From Fulvia fulva (Eukaryota; Ascomycota; Dothideomycetes; Mycosphaerellales; Mycosphaerellaceae), in the NCBI RefSeq assembly GCF_020509005.1, contig NC_063012.1, positions 9,610,001-9,674,000 of the forward strand: a DNA stretch of 64,000 bases, written 5' to 3'. Of the stretch, positions 34,301 to 46,038 are shown one piece after another. A program made the translations under genes and the position numbers. The notes beneath the pieces were generated by a model, which was not told the DNA's origin, searched no databases, and saw only the letters and a list, made by a program, of their open reading frames with translations. The first letter of the stretch is position 1. Each line of letters opens with the position of its first letter.

Positions 34301-36078
34301 TTTCGAAGGGTCCGTAGATATCGATAGATATAAGCGTAAGTCTTTCGTTCTTTCGTTCTACGATAGCGCCTTTAAACTTCCGTATATTCGCGATAGCGTA
34401 TACTTTATAGTTATACTCGTCCGGGATAGGAATCGGGTCATTCTTATTACTTACCCTATAGACGTTCCGGAGTAATCCTTTACCTAGGTGTACGAATCTT
34501 CTATACTAAAGCTCCTACTAATCCTCGGTAGTTACCGCGGCTAGAGCTTCCTTATATAACATCTCCGGGGGCCTATTATCTACCTAGTTTAGGGAGTTAG
34601 ATATCGAAGATACTACCGGTACCCCCCCTCGTAGTACTGTTCGTACGATAGGCTTTCCGCTCTTATACTTAAGTATAAAGTTTAGAGGTTCGATATCGAA
34701 TTACTTACTAAACTACCTCTATAAAACTAGATTAACTCCGAGATTAGGAACAAACAAGACTTTCTCTAGCGTAATTTATTTCCCTATTAGTCCTCCTATA
34801 GTTACTATTACTTTATAGAATATATCTAGGTACCCCCTACCGACTTTAATTACTTTCCTTCTCGCTAGTTTCCTAAGCGATCTAAATAGAGACTTATTGT
34901 CAGTTATATATAAGTAGGTATAGGAGTCTAGTAACTATTCGGAGGCGGGAAACTTGCCTTTTACTTCGGTAGTAGAATAGGCGACTTCGTCGTCGTATAT
35001 TTCCTCGGTATCGCTTTCTCGTAAGATATAGGCTCGTATCGCCTTTGCCTTTGTCTTATTATCGGATTAGCTTCTTCTATCCTTCTACCATTTCCTAGAC
35101 TTCTTAAGGGCGTTTTAGGCCTTCTCTAGACTCCGGACTAGCTCTTAGTAGGACTTCTTCTCCGGTTACTTCTAGGTATTCTTCTTTTTAATAAACTCCT
35201 TTACGGAATCTAGTTCCGGGCACGATATAACTAGGTAGTTACTATCGTAGATAAAGTAGCCGCTCTTACCCCCTTACCTCTAGGAGTATAGAGCGGTCTC
35301 GCTCTTACTCTCTTAGATCCGTAATTTATAGGATTTAAGTAAGGTTATAGCGGATTCCTAGCCTAGGTTTTACTAGGCTAGGATAGTGTCCCTAGTACTA
35401 GCGTAGACGTCCGGGAGGCTACTTAGTAGGTACTTAAACCTCCGGATAGGGTCCTTATAGTAGGTCTCTTTACTATCTGTTTCGGTAATCTATATAGATA
35501 GGTTACCTAGATATATCTACCCTTATCTAATTATCTAATCGTCCGGTAGCTTAAACGATACTAGCTATTTTATAAGCGCTACTACGTATACCTTATAGAC
35601 CTTACTATACTTCTTCTATAGAAGTTTCTAGATCTCTTTCGTATCTCGTATATCTAAGATTTCTTAGTTATCCTCCTCGGATAAATATACTAAGATAGTA
35701 TATCTCGCTATACCGTTTGCCTTCGAAGTAATCTTAGGCGTAACGGATTCTAGGAGATCAGCCGACGAGTCGTCGATAACCTAGAATACCTCCCGGCTCT
35801 CGAGATAGTCTCGTAGTATAATAAACTAGCGCTTCTAGTTCTTATAAGTAAGGGTAGGGCCGACCTTCCGGGGGCCCTCGTAACTCGTTAAGTCTTCTAT
35901 AGCGAAGGTAGCCTTAGATATATAGTAAGCTCTACTTAATAACGGCGGTTAGAATAAGCTTAGACTCCCCGAGTCTATTAGTACGTTACCGTACGGATTC
36001 CGGGTATAGGGTATAATACTCTACGTCGTACTTCCTTAGTATATCGATATCCTATTAAGCAAACTCGGGCTTATAACC
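31390..36078 (-). pseudogene. Copia-C gag-pol, destroyed by RIP
   Basis: Domains are recognised on the minus strand by similarity to Copia-B through stops: gag about 35.2-36.07 kb, protease about 34.7-35.0 kb, integrase about 33.7-34.6 kb, RT about 32.0-33.1 kb (YIDDMPII near 32405-32450), RNase H about 31.45-32.0 kb. Unlike Copia-B, the integrase seems complete in length. TAG/TAA codons occur every few dozen bases. Confidence 0.75.
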
Positions 36079-36443
36079 TATTAAATAGGTATAGTATATA
36101 TATATACGGAAGTTAGGACACGTAGTAGGGAAGGAAGAAGGACTAATATAGTATATAAAGGTATATAGTAGAATAGTATTTAGTACTAAAGGTGTCTCTA
36201 CTATCGGTATAGAGACTACGTCTCTTATACCTATATAGAGGAATATTGCTCTAGTCCTAGTTCTATTTTACTACGCCTTATCGGTTTTACCGATATCTTA
36301 TCCTACGACGGCAGGTCCTCCGACAGTCTCGTATTAACTAGCTAAGCGACTTTAGGTCCTCTAAGTCGCTCCTACTATTCGTACGGTATCTCGGTAGTAT
36401 TACCGTACTATTATCTTGACTAGCTTAGTATATACTAAGTTAG

Positions 36444-38549
36444 GTCGACGACGAGAATTATCTATACGTAGTGTCGGCTACGAACCTCTCGTCTTACTAC
36501 GAGAGAGCTAAGTATTCTTACGCTAGAGCGTCGTAGGCGCGACGGGCGCGTAACGTAGGCGAAGCCGCGGCGAATAGAGGACTACTAGTAAAACGGGTAT
36601 AAAAACTATCCGACGAGCGTATACTCGTGTCGGGAGCGAGTCCCTCTTCTTTCTATATATAAGAAGAGCGCGGAACCGTAGCCTATACGCTCGATAGGAC
36701 ACCTCTAGTATAAGTATAGAATTTTTACCTCCGGAGCCCGTAAACCGAGCGGGCTAAGCGACGAATATTAGACAAGCGGACTATAGAGTAATAACTAAGC
36801 GGACTATACGACGGCGTCGAGCGGACTACGAAACAATCTAGTATTTACTAGCGGGCAATACGGTAGGTAGGTAGACACGCGACGAAGCCTATAAGGGCCT
36901 ATTAAGTACCCGGTATAGGAACGAAGGTTTTACCTAAGGTACTACCTATCCCGCTACATAACGTACCTAGTCTAATATAGTAGATTACGACGAGGAAAAG
37001 ACAATAGCCTAAGTAAGGAAAAGACGGCTATTAGGACGGAGAAAAGACGTATAATATAAGTAGATTAGTTCTATAATTAGGGAGGATCGAGGGTAGGGTA
37101 ATAAGGAACTTTATATTAGTTAGTAGGTAGAAACGTAAGGAGTACGCTACCCGGCGTAGTATGTACCCCGAGCAAACCTACGAGGTATAGACGGCCGCTT
37201 TCTAGAGATAGGCTACGGTAACGCGAAGGGCGTCAAAACCTAGGGCGTAGTATATACTAGTAGCGACGGCTAATACTATCTATATAGCCCGAGAGGACGG
37301 ATACGTATATCGGTTAATAGAGAGTACTAAAGGGTTTAGGCCTATAGAGGTAGATATTAGCTTAAGGAGTAAATAGGGAGGGAGGGCGTAGAGGGAAGCT
37401 TTTACTCCGGGCGAACCTCTCGAAACGAGGCTATACGGTAGTACTAGATAAGTAGGAAAGCGCGGTTAAGACTTATTACCTTGTCTCGTAGCTAGCTTAC
37501 TAAATACAATTCCTTCCTTACCCTAAACCGGACGTAGGCCGCGAACCTTAGACGGATACTAGGAGCCTATAAGATAACGCTAACGAGAGTAGCGGAGGTA
37601 GAGATAGGGTCCCCCCTAATTAAATATTACATTAAGGGAATGAGGATCTAATACGCTAGAAAGATGGCGGATTATCTAGTATAATAAGCTATTCGGGACT
37701 CTACGGAGAAGATCGCTAGGAGGTAAGACCGACTACCTAGCCTTAGGGTACGTTAAAGCTAAAAGTAAGACGACCTACGTACGTTTAAAGTCGTTAAGCG
37801 AACCTGGGAGTAGCTAGAGAGGAAGGAGGAGGAGGAAAAGGCACGGAGGAAACAGGGTAATAAGGTAAAGACGTAAAGCCTCGTAGAGTAGGTAGCGGGC
37901 TACCTTTAGGAATAGGAATAGAAAGAGAATCCCCTACTAAATCGGGGACCCCTAGCCTTACGCCCCTTATAGAGACATAACTACCTACTCTACCGTAACC
38001 TAATAAGGGCCGAAGTAATTATTACGATATAGATTAGGTCCGAATATATCGGGTTAAGGGCCTACCTATATAGAAGGAAAGTCCCGGACGTATATAGCCT
38101 AGTATACTAGTATAACTATCCGTTATAGAACCCGGAGTATATAATACTACGGTGCCCGTAATAGGTAGGTAGACGAGGCTAGTAGAGAGCTAAGGTAGTA
38201 AGACGCGACTACTAGTTAATCGTAACGGACAAGCGAGACGTAAAACGGATAGTATAGTAGATACTATAGTAGGGCTTTCTTAAATAGTTCGCGCTAGCTA
38301 GCGAGACGGAGGAGTAGATAGAGAAGAGGCGGGAGGTTAAGGGGGTATAGATAGGGTAGTTATTAGGGTAGGCCTATAATACTAGTATACCCTTAATAAG
38401 GAAAACACGAAAGAAGGTAAGGTTAAGAACGTATAGGAGAGGAGAGGGGGTTTTTACTCTATAATACAAGTTTCCCCTTTATAACTAGAAGTAGGTAGTA
38501 TAGCTATATAGGCTAATAGGCTCTATAACAGCTTAATGAACAATATATA
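36444..38549 (+). mobile_element. LINE-2 chimera 1: module (36443/4-37520) plus LINE-2 3' part, RIPed
   Basis: Sits in the right LTR of Copia-C with the duplication ATATACTAAGTYAG on either side of the composite insertion (before 36444 and around 41346-41359). The LINE part starts at 37521 within the region encoding RVLGAYK in the intact LINE-2 and ends in CAGCTTAATGAACAATATATA. Its tail was later entered by the LINE-1 chimera at 38550. Confidence 0.88.
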
Positions 38550-41331
38550 GATAGATAGATAGATTTGTTATTCCCCTGTTCTAGGACCCTATCCGGCCTA
38601 TATAGGTATATATCTATTGTTATATACAAAGGGAAACCCGAATAGGTGAAAACCCTTCCCGCCCCCGACTACTCCTTATCTAGATTAGCTTTCCCTCTAA
38701 ACGTACGTAGTCTATATCACTGCCCCGTTAGCCCCCGCTCCTCGCCGGTCTCGTCGCGCTACGTTATATCCTCTCTTCCTATACTGCTCCTACTAGGCGG
38801 TACTATTCTAGCTAGCCCTTCTCTAGTATCTAGTTCGTAATACGCCGTAGGTCCTTAGCGTTATTAAGAAGTGCCCTAATCGTCCGGTTCCTCGCCTTTA
38901 CTATCTACTCCCCCCTTCCTAGCGACTACCTCGGATAGACGAGGAGTACGTACCGTACGTTCTAGGAGCGATAGCCGTAGGGGTAGCTAGTATTCGTGTA
39001 TCCTAGAACCTTCCTCTATAATAGGTACCCCTAGAGGCCGATATGCTCGCTTCGTAGTTAGGTTGCTACACTACTCTATACTCTCGTAAGGCGGTAGTAG
39101 ATAAGCTTCGGGGGGTGCTTAACCCCGGATTTTATAGCTAACTATTCCTTAGGTTGTCCCGCTAGCTAAGGGCGTCTACTATACCCTACAACCTAGTTGT
39201 TCTACCTCTCTTTCTATAGTTGCTCTATAAACGATTTCTTACCTTCCTATTATATTACTAGCTATTCGTCCCTTGCCCGGTAGTTCGGCTCGTTTCCGGG
39301 TCGAATGCCCTTATACGCTAGTACTAATTCGCGGGCCCTTACGACTATACTAGCGATGACCTTCTATACTAGGTACTATGCCGACTTGCCTAAGTAGGAG
39401 GTCCGTAGTCCCTAGATATATAGGTCGATCGGCGGTATAGCGGTCTCGTACTTAAGTATCCTCGTTAGTATCGACTTATATGCCCCGGTGACCTTCCTTA
39501 GGCATTAGTTTTGGATCTTCGCTAGGGGCGCGACGAGTCCCTTCGATAGGTAGGCCCTCTCGCCTAAGGACTATACTTGGCTACTATAGGTAAGGACTGG
39601 CCGTATAATAGCCGTATATAGAAGTCGTAACTACCGGAAGTCCGCCCCCTATATAGACGTAGTAAGCCTCTAGTATAATGCTATATTCTGTTTAGCTTTC
39701 CGTAATATTGCCTATACGTACTTCCTCTACCGTAGCGCCGGGTCTACCTATAGTCCGAGGATCCTAAGCTAATTTGCCGGGTTAGTCGTATGCCCCTATA
39801 TCTAGTAAGGAAGGAATCGTATTTAGTAAGCTAGCTACGAGATAAGGTAACAAGTCTTAACCGCGCTTTCCTACTTATCTAGTACTACCGTATAGCCTCG
39901 TTTCGAGAGGTTAGCCCGGGGTAAAAGCTTCCCTCTACGCCCTCCCTCCCTATTTGCTCCTTAAGCTAATATCCACCTCTATAGGCCTAAGCCCTTTACT
40001 GCTCTCTATTGACCGATATACGTATCTGTCATGGTCTCCCCACAGAGTGTACAGAAGGTGGGGACAGAAGAGCCTCAGAGCGCTCAGAAGTCGTCAAGAA
40101 GTGACAGTCCAGCTTGGTGTATGAACGCCAAGAATCACATACCCCGCAACATTCACTACGGGACCCAGCCCTCCAGATTCACCCCTCTACCAAACCTTGA
40201 AGCACGTGGAAGACTCGGAACGTAGGGCAGGTTGGAATAAGGTTTTGAGCAAAGCTGCTAAGCGCGGCTTCGCACGGGTTAGCCCTGTTGATGCGGGGAC
40301 ACGCACTCGCGAGGGTCGCGTATAAATATCTGGCCTTCCCCAGGCCTCTCTTGCTTTCTTCGTCTTTTGTTTTGTGTAGCAATCATACCATACCCTTTTG
40401 CATCTGCACTTCGCACCTGCATTCTCGCTTTCACCCTTACATCTCACAGGCCAGGCTCTCGCCCTGACAGTATCCGTCCTCTCGGGCTATATAGACAGTA
40501 TTAGCCGTCGCTACTAGTATATACTACGCCCTAGGTTTTAACGCCCTTCGCGTTACCGTAGCCTATCTCTAGAAAGCGGCCGTCTATACCTCGTAGGTTT
40601 GCTCGGGGCACACACTACGCCGGGTATCGTACTCCTTACGTTTCTACCTACTAACTAATATAAAGTTCCTTATTACCCTACCCTCGATCCTCCCCGATTA
40701 TAGAACTAATCTACTTGTATTATACGTCTTTTCTCCGTCCTAATCGCCGTCTTTTCCTTACTTAGGCTATTGTCTTTTCCTCGTCGCAATCTACTATATT
40801 AGACTAGGTACGTTATGTAGCGGGATAGGTAGTACCTTAGGTCAAACCTTCGTTCCTATACCGGGTACTTAATAGGCCCTTATAGGCTTCGTCGCGTGTC
40901 TACCTACCTACCGTATTGCCCGCTAGTAAACACTAGATTGTTTCGTAGTCCGCTCGACGCCGTTATATAGTCCGCTTAGTTGTAATTCTGTAGTCCGCTC
41001 GTCTAATGTTCGTCGCTTAGCCCGCTCGGTTTACGGTCTCCGGAGGTAAAAATTCTATACTTATACTAGAGGTGTCCTATCGAGCGTAGAGGCCACGGTT
41101 CCGCGCCCTTCTTATACGTAGAAAGAAGAGGAACTCGCTCCCGACACGAGTACACGCTCGTCGGATAGTTTTTATACCCGTTTTGCTAGTAGTCCTCTAT
41201 TTACCGAGGCTTCGCCTACGTTACGCGCCCGTCGCGCCTACGACGCTCTAGCGTAAGAGTACTTGGCTCTCTCGTAGCTAGACGAGAGGTTCGTAGCCGA
41301 CACTACGTATAGGTAATTCTCGTCGTCGACC
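38550..41331 (-). mobile_element. LINE-1 chimera 3: truncated LINE (38550-39805) joined to the module (39806-41331, with an inserted solo LTR)
   Basis: AACAATATATA flanks it (38539-38549 and 41332-41342); it landed in the tail of the LINE-2 chimera. The module measures 1526 bp here, and removing the solo LTR with one 5-bp duplication (448 bp) gives exactly 1078. The LINE part begins at a point matching LINE-1a about 4371. Both parts are RIPed. Confidence 0.9.
40027..40469 (+). repeat. Un-RIPed solo LTR (443 bp)
   Basis: TGTCA..TGACA ends and a perfect five-base duplication GTATC (40022-40026 and 40470-40474) mark a solo LTR left by recombination between the LTRs of a former full element. TATAAATA at 40321-40328, downstream of a GC-rich stretch, is a probable promoter and sets the orientation. 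It is unrelated to the other LTRs here. It lacks RIP although the surrounding module is heavily RIPed, so it arrived later. An apparent 64-codon ORF inside is not credible. Confidence 0.92.
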
Positions 41332-41631
41332 AACAATATATATATATATACTAAGTCAGTCTTAGTACCGTACAACATGCCTACTAACCTATATTTATAG
41401 TATTTACTAAGGTTTCTCCGGAGAAGGTTACGAAGACTAATCGACCTATAGTTATTATTAAATAGGTACGAGTTACGTAGTAGTAGAAGACGGCGGATCA
41501 TACGAAAGACGAAGAAGGACCTAATAGGATAGCGTTTATCTATATATAGATAGATAGATAGATATTTCATTAAGCTGTTGTAGTGCCCTTTGGCCTATGC
41601 AGCTATGCTATCTTGTTTTTGTATATATAGA

Positions 41632-41657
41632 GGGGAAACCGTGTTGGTGAAAACCCC
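41632..41657 (-). promoter_or_regulatory. Conserved LINE 3' stem-loop (LINE-2)
   Basis: On the + strand GGGG (41632-41635) pairs with CCCC (41654-41657) and ACC (41638-41640) with GGT (41646-41648). The two-against-five internal loop is the same as in LINE-1 and LINE-3, with a longer outer stem. Confidence 0.6.
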
Positions 41658-41746
41658 TCCTCCTTCCCGCCTGTCTTTTCCTCCTCGTTGTCGTCTTAAA
41701 TTTCCCTTGTTAGGGGTACGCTAGTGTCATGGGCCTGCCCTGATGA

Positions 41747-44700
41747 CTACCCTATCTGCAACCCCCCTCGCTTCCGCCTCTTGTCTATCCACTCCTCCGT
41801 CTCGCTCGCGAGGCTAAACTGCTGGAGGTATCCCTGCTGTAGTATCCACCGAGAGATTCGGCGAATGTTGCCTTTGTCCCTAATAATTGACTTGTAGTCT
41901 CTCCTTCCCGCTTGGTGCCTCCAATTTCCCCTGCCTCTCGCCCACTGCGGGCATCGTAGTAGCATATGTTCTGGGTTTTGCGATGGGTAGCCACACTGGC
42001 AGGCTGGGCTATAGATGTCTAGTGCGCGTCTTCTGAACAGGTAGGCCCTTAATCCAATGTGTTCGGACCTGATTTGGATCGCTATGCTTGCTTCGGCCCT
42101 TGTCAGGTCCCTATATAGCTGGTAATTGTGTCTCTGGAAGGCTCGGAGCGCTATCGGGCCTGTTGTCTTAGGGGGCTTCCTTTTCCAGTCCTGCTCCCAT
42201 AGGCAGCTCGCTATCTGTTCCGCTAGGTTTTGGGTCTTAGCCTTGCTCCCGCCGGCCTGGCGAGTCCTACGCTCCTCCTCCTTTCGTGCTAGCCATTCGG
42301 TGCTTGCCTGTACGGCCGTAAAGGTCGTAAGGTCATCCTCTTTTTGGCTTGTCCTATATCCTGCCCCTCTCCGGTAGCGGCTTTCTATCTTATTCTTTGC
42401 CTCCTGGATCGTGGTTTGTGCTAGGTAACCTGTCGTCTTTGCCGCGTATTGAATTCTCATTCCCCGGATGTACTGGCCGATTGGTGGTATTCCTGTCTCC
42501 ATTTCTACCGTGCTTATTGACGTTGTCTTGTATGCGCCTAGTACCCTACGTAGGTTGCCTGCCTGTGTCCTGTTTAGGGGTTGCTCTATCCGTTTCGGGA
42601 TCGGCTTGCCTGCGCCTCCTGTTCCCCAAATCTGTGCCCCGTACAACATAGCTGGTCTGACGATCGCCTTATACATTACTCTTGCCTTGTCGAATGTTGC
42701 TCCCCATGTAGATGCCGTAAGCCTCTTTATCGAGGCTTCATTGACTTGCGCTCGACTCTGGGCTTTCTTAATCTGTACATTCCAGCTTAGCTTCGGGTCG
42801 AGCCAGATCCCTAGTACTCGTAGCTCCGCTGATGGCTTGGTCTCGTAGCCTTGGATTCTTACCGCCGCCTTCATATTATGGTGTGTTCTCGCTTTACTGA
42901 AGTGTATAAGTTGGTACTTTTCAGGGGCGAACCGGGCACCATGCTTCTTTGCCCACTCCTCGCATTTCTTGTGCCTATCTTCAAGGAGGCGACAGTTCTC
43001 TTCTGTCGAGTCTGACCAGGCTAGGATGTTTGTATCGTCTACGAACCCCGATGCTGAGGTTTGCGGAGAGGTGAGTAGGGGGATTAGATCCGACATAAAT
43101 ATTAGAAACAGGATAGGGGAGAGAGTAGATCCCTGAGGTATTCCAGTCTCTGCCTTCACCGGGTCGGACGTGTACCTTCCTAGGACTAGGTATGTCGTCC
43201 GTTCCTGGAGAAAGGAGAAGACGAACGACGTTGCCCACTGGGGGATGCCTTTCTGCTGTAGGATATGTATTAGCCTTTGGTGTGAGACGTTGTCGAAGGC
43301 CCCTGCGATGTCGAGGGATAGTAAGGACGCCGCTCGGTTCCTGCCGTAGTGCCAGAGGGTCTGGATTTGCTCCGTAATTAGCTCCATTGCTGTTAGTGTC
43401 GATCGCTGGCTTCTTCCCCCCATCTGTGTTGCTGGGAGTACGTGGTTGTCCTCGGCAAGCTGCGTAAGTCTCTGGGCTACTATCTTTTCTAGGACCTTCC
43501 CTATCGTATTTAGAAGTGCTATTGGTCTGTACGACTTGGGCTGAGTATAGTCTTCCTTCTGTGGCTTGCGTAGCACTACTGTCATAGACTCTCTGTACGG
43601 CTTCGGGTGATACCCTAGCCGTAGGCACGCGGTAAATAGGTTTGCAAGGCTCGGCGCGATCTCTTCTCTACACTCTTTTAGCAGTACGTTTGGTATCCTG
43701 TCTGGGCCTGGGGCTTTTCGTCCCTTTAGCTTACTTATGACTCCTGTTACTGTGTTAGGGCTAACCGCCCAATCCATGTCCAGGGGTTCCGGGTATGTGC
43801 TCGGGTCGATGTCCGTAAGGTCTGCCTCTACTTGCGTCGAAAAGAAATGGTCGGCTAACGCTTTTGCCTTGCCCCGGGGCGTAGCCTGGGCAATCCCTTC
43901 GCGGTCTACGATTGGGGGGAAGTGAGGGGCTTGTTGCTCTTCAGGTAGTCGTGCCCATTTAGCAAGTCTCCACATCTGTTCCGGGTTTTCTGTAACGAGC
44001 CCGATCGTCGCTCTCCAGTCCTGCAGCTTATCGCGTCTTATCTGTGCCTTCTTCTCTTGTGTCGCGTGGCAGTATTGCTCCCACGTCTCTTGGGTGTGCT
44101 CCTTCGTCCACTGTCGCCTTGCCCTTCTAGCCTCCCTTACCTTCGTAGAGCATTCAGGGGTCCAGAAGGCCTTCTGCTGCGTTGAGGGCCGGAGTAACGG
44201 CGTGTATTGTTCCGCTGCTTGCCATATGACCGAGGTAATCTGTTCCGCTGCTTGATCTAGCTGAGCTGTCGTCTCGAGTTCTCTATGCTGTGGTAGGTTC
44301 GCTATTAGGAAGCCTCTTATGTCGTCCCAGCGTGCCTTCTTCCAGTTACGGCGTGGTTCGTTTGCTGGCTCCTCTATCGCCTTCACCCCTAGCGTCGTTT
44401 GGATAGGGATATGGTCTGAGGAGGCTTCTAGCGCGTAGTTCGGTCGGCATTGGACTAGTCTCTCTTCAAGTTCTCGTGATAGAAAGCATAGGTCGATCGT
44501 GCTTGCACTAGTACGGGCCTTCCACGTCTCTGTTCCCTTTGGTGTTACTAAGGCCATTCCGTAGCGTGCGGTTATGTCCAGTAGCTTCCCCCCTAGAAAT
44601 GCGTGCGGGGGAGTGAATTCGAGTCCCCACTGTGGGTGGTGGAGGTTGAAGTCGCCGAGGAGTACTTGCTTCGTGTCTTGGCTTAGGGTCCGCTCTAGGT

Positions 44701-44943
44701 GGGCGAGGGTTCCTAGTTCCCTACTCGTCCGACCCCGCGGTGGCGGGTTGTAAACGTTATGGATCTGGATAGGGCCTTGTGTCGTGTCGATCTGGATTGA
44801 TGTTATGTCTCCTAGGTTGCCCTGCTGCGGTAGTATAACCTTCCACGACTCAAGGTCTATAGTCTTGCTTACGTATATACATGTCCTCGGGATGACGCCT
44901 CGTTGGCCCGCGATTACGGTGTGGTATCTCCGGTCATTACAAG
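41747..44943 (-). CDS. LINE-2 ORF2: endonuclease-reverse transcriptase, 5'-truncated but open
   Basis: The frame is open from the junction to the stop at 41747, about 1065 codons. The first in-frame ATG is at 44557, but homology continues upstream (TCIYVSKTIDLESWKVILPQ and GDFNLHHPQW), so ATG is not the native start. The endonuclease keeps LEASSDHIPI. RT keeps LSLDIAGAFDNVSH, GIPQGSTLSP and FVDDTNILAWS, with all three catalytic Asp present. The C-terminal knuckle is CQCGYPSQNPEHMLLRC. The N-terminal endonuclease, including the first metal-binding residues, is lost, so target nicking is probably dead while polymerase could be sound. Encoded behind the module with no evident start. Confidence 0.85.
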
Positions 44944-44945
44944 TG

Positions 44946-46023
44946 CAAGGAAGGAATCGTATTTAGCAAGCTAGCTACGAGATAAGGTGACAAGTCTTAA
45001 CCGCGCTTTCCCACTCATCTAGCACCACCGTGTAGCCTCGTTTCGAGAGGTTAGCCCGGAGCAAAAGCTTCCCTCTACGCCCTCCCTCCCTGTTTGCTCC
45101 TTAAGCCAATATCCACCTCCATAGGCCTAAGCCCTTTAGTGCTCTCTATTGACCGACATGCGCATCCGTCCTCTCGGGCTGTACAGACAGTGTCAGCCGT
45201 CGCTGCCAGTGTACACCACGCCCCAGGTTTTGACGCCCTTCGCGTTACCGCAGCCTATCTCTAGAAAGCGGCCGTCCATGCCTCGCAGGTTTGCTCGGGG
45301 CACACACCACGCCGGGCAGCGTACTCCTTGCGTTTCCACCTACTAACCAATATGAAGTTCCTTATCACCCTGCCCTCGATCCTCCCCGATCACAGAACTA
45401 ATCCACTTGCATTGTACGTCTTTTCCCCGTCCTAACAGCCGTCTTTTCCTTGCTCAGGCTATCGTCTTTTCCTCGTCGCAATCTACCATGTCAGACTAGG
45501 TGCGTTGTGTAGCGGGACAGGCAGTGCCTCAGGCAAAACCCTCGTTCCCATACCGGGTGTTCAACAGGCCCTTACAGGCTTCGTCGCGTGTCCACCTACC
45601 CACCGCATTGCCCGCTGGCAAACACCAGATTGTTTCGTAGTCCGCTCGACGCCGTTGCATAGTCCGCTCAGTTGTTGTTCTGTAGTCCGCTCGTCCAATG
45701 TTCGTCGCTCAGCCCGCTCGGTTTGCGGTCTCCGGAGGTGAAAATTCTGCACTCATACCAGAGGTGTCCTGTCGAGCGTATAGGCCACGGTTCCGCGCCC
45801 TTCTTACACGTAGAAAGAAGAGGGACTCGCTCCCGACACGAGTACACGCTCGTCGGATGGTTTTCATACCCGTTTTGCTGGTAGTCCTCTGTTCGCCGCG
45901 GCTTCGCCTACGTTGCGCGCCCGTCGCGCCCACGACGCTCCAGCGTGAGAATACTTGGCTCTCTCGTAGCTAGACGAGAGGTTCGTAGCCGACACCACGT
46001 ACAGGTGATTCTCGTCGTCGACC
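44946..46023 (-). ncRNA. 1078-bp 5' module, second intact copy
   Basis: Reverse-complement counterpart of 26098-27175 with the same ends and length. All ORFs spanning 45149-45973 read identically in both copies. It is joined at 44945/44946 to LINE-2 endonuclease sequence. Confidence 0.7.
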
Positions 46024-46038
46024 TTTATCTATATATAG

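Larger units (their letters stand above)
30982..41402 (-). mobile_element. Copia-C: RIPed Ty1/Copia element, structurally complete
   Basis: The left LTR is 30982-31389 (408 bp). The right LTR is 36079-36443 plus 41360-41402, split by LINE chimeras, and totals the same length. Flanking five-base repeats are CCTAC (30977-30981) and TTTAC (41403-41407), which differ by C/T changes only. The minus strand next to the left LTR reads AAGTAGGAG (polypurine tract). Next to the right LTR it reads GGTTATAAGCCCGAG (RIPed half-tRNA primer site). Confidence 0.85.
41550..46023 (-). mobile_element. LINE-2 chimera 2: nearly intact LINE-2 (41550-44945) joined to the module (44946-46023), un-RIPed
   Basis: TTTATCTATATATAG flanks it (41535-41549 and 46024-46038). 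Its module is 1078 bp like that at 26098, and all short ORFs inside read identically in the two copies, although the LINE parts are of different families. Lies in the left LTR of Copia-D. CA/TG are abundant. Among the youngest insertions here. Confidence 0.95.

Noticed and set aside
40031..40225. 64-codon ORF in the solo LTR
   Set aside because: It starts within the LTR tip, is low-complexity and has no homologous feature; the LTR explains the sequence.
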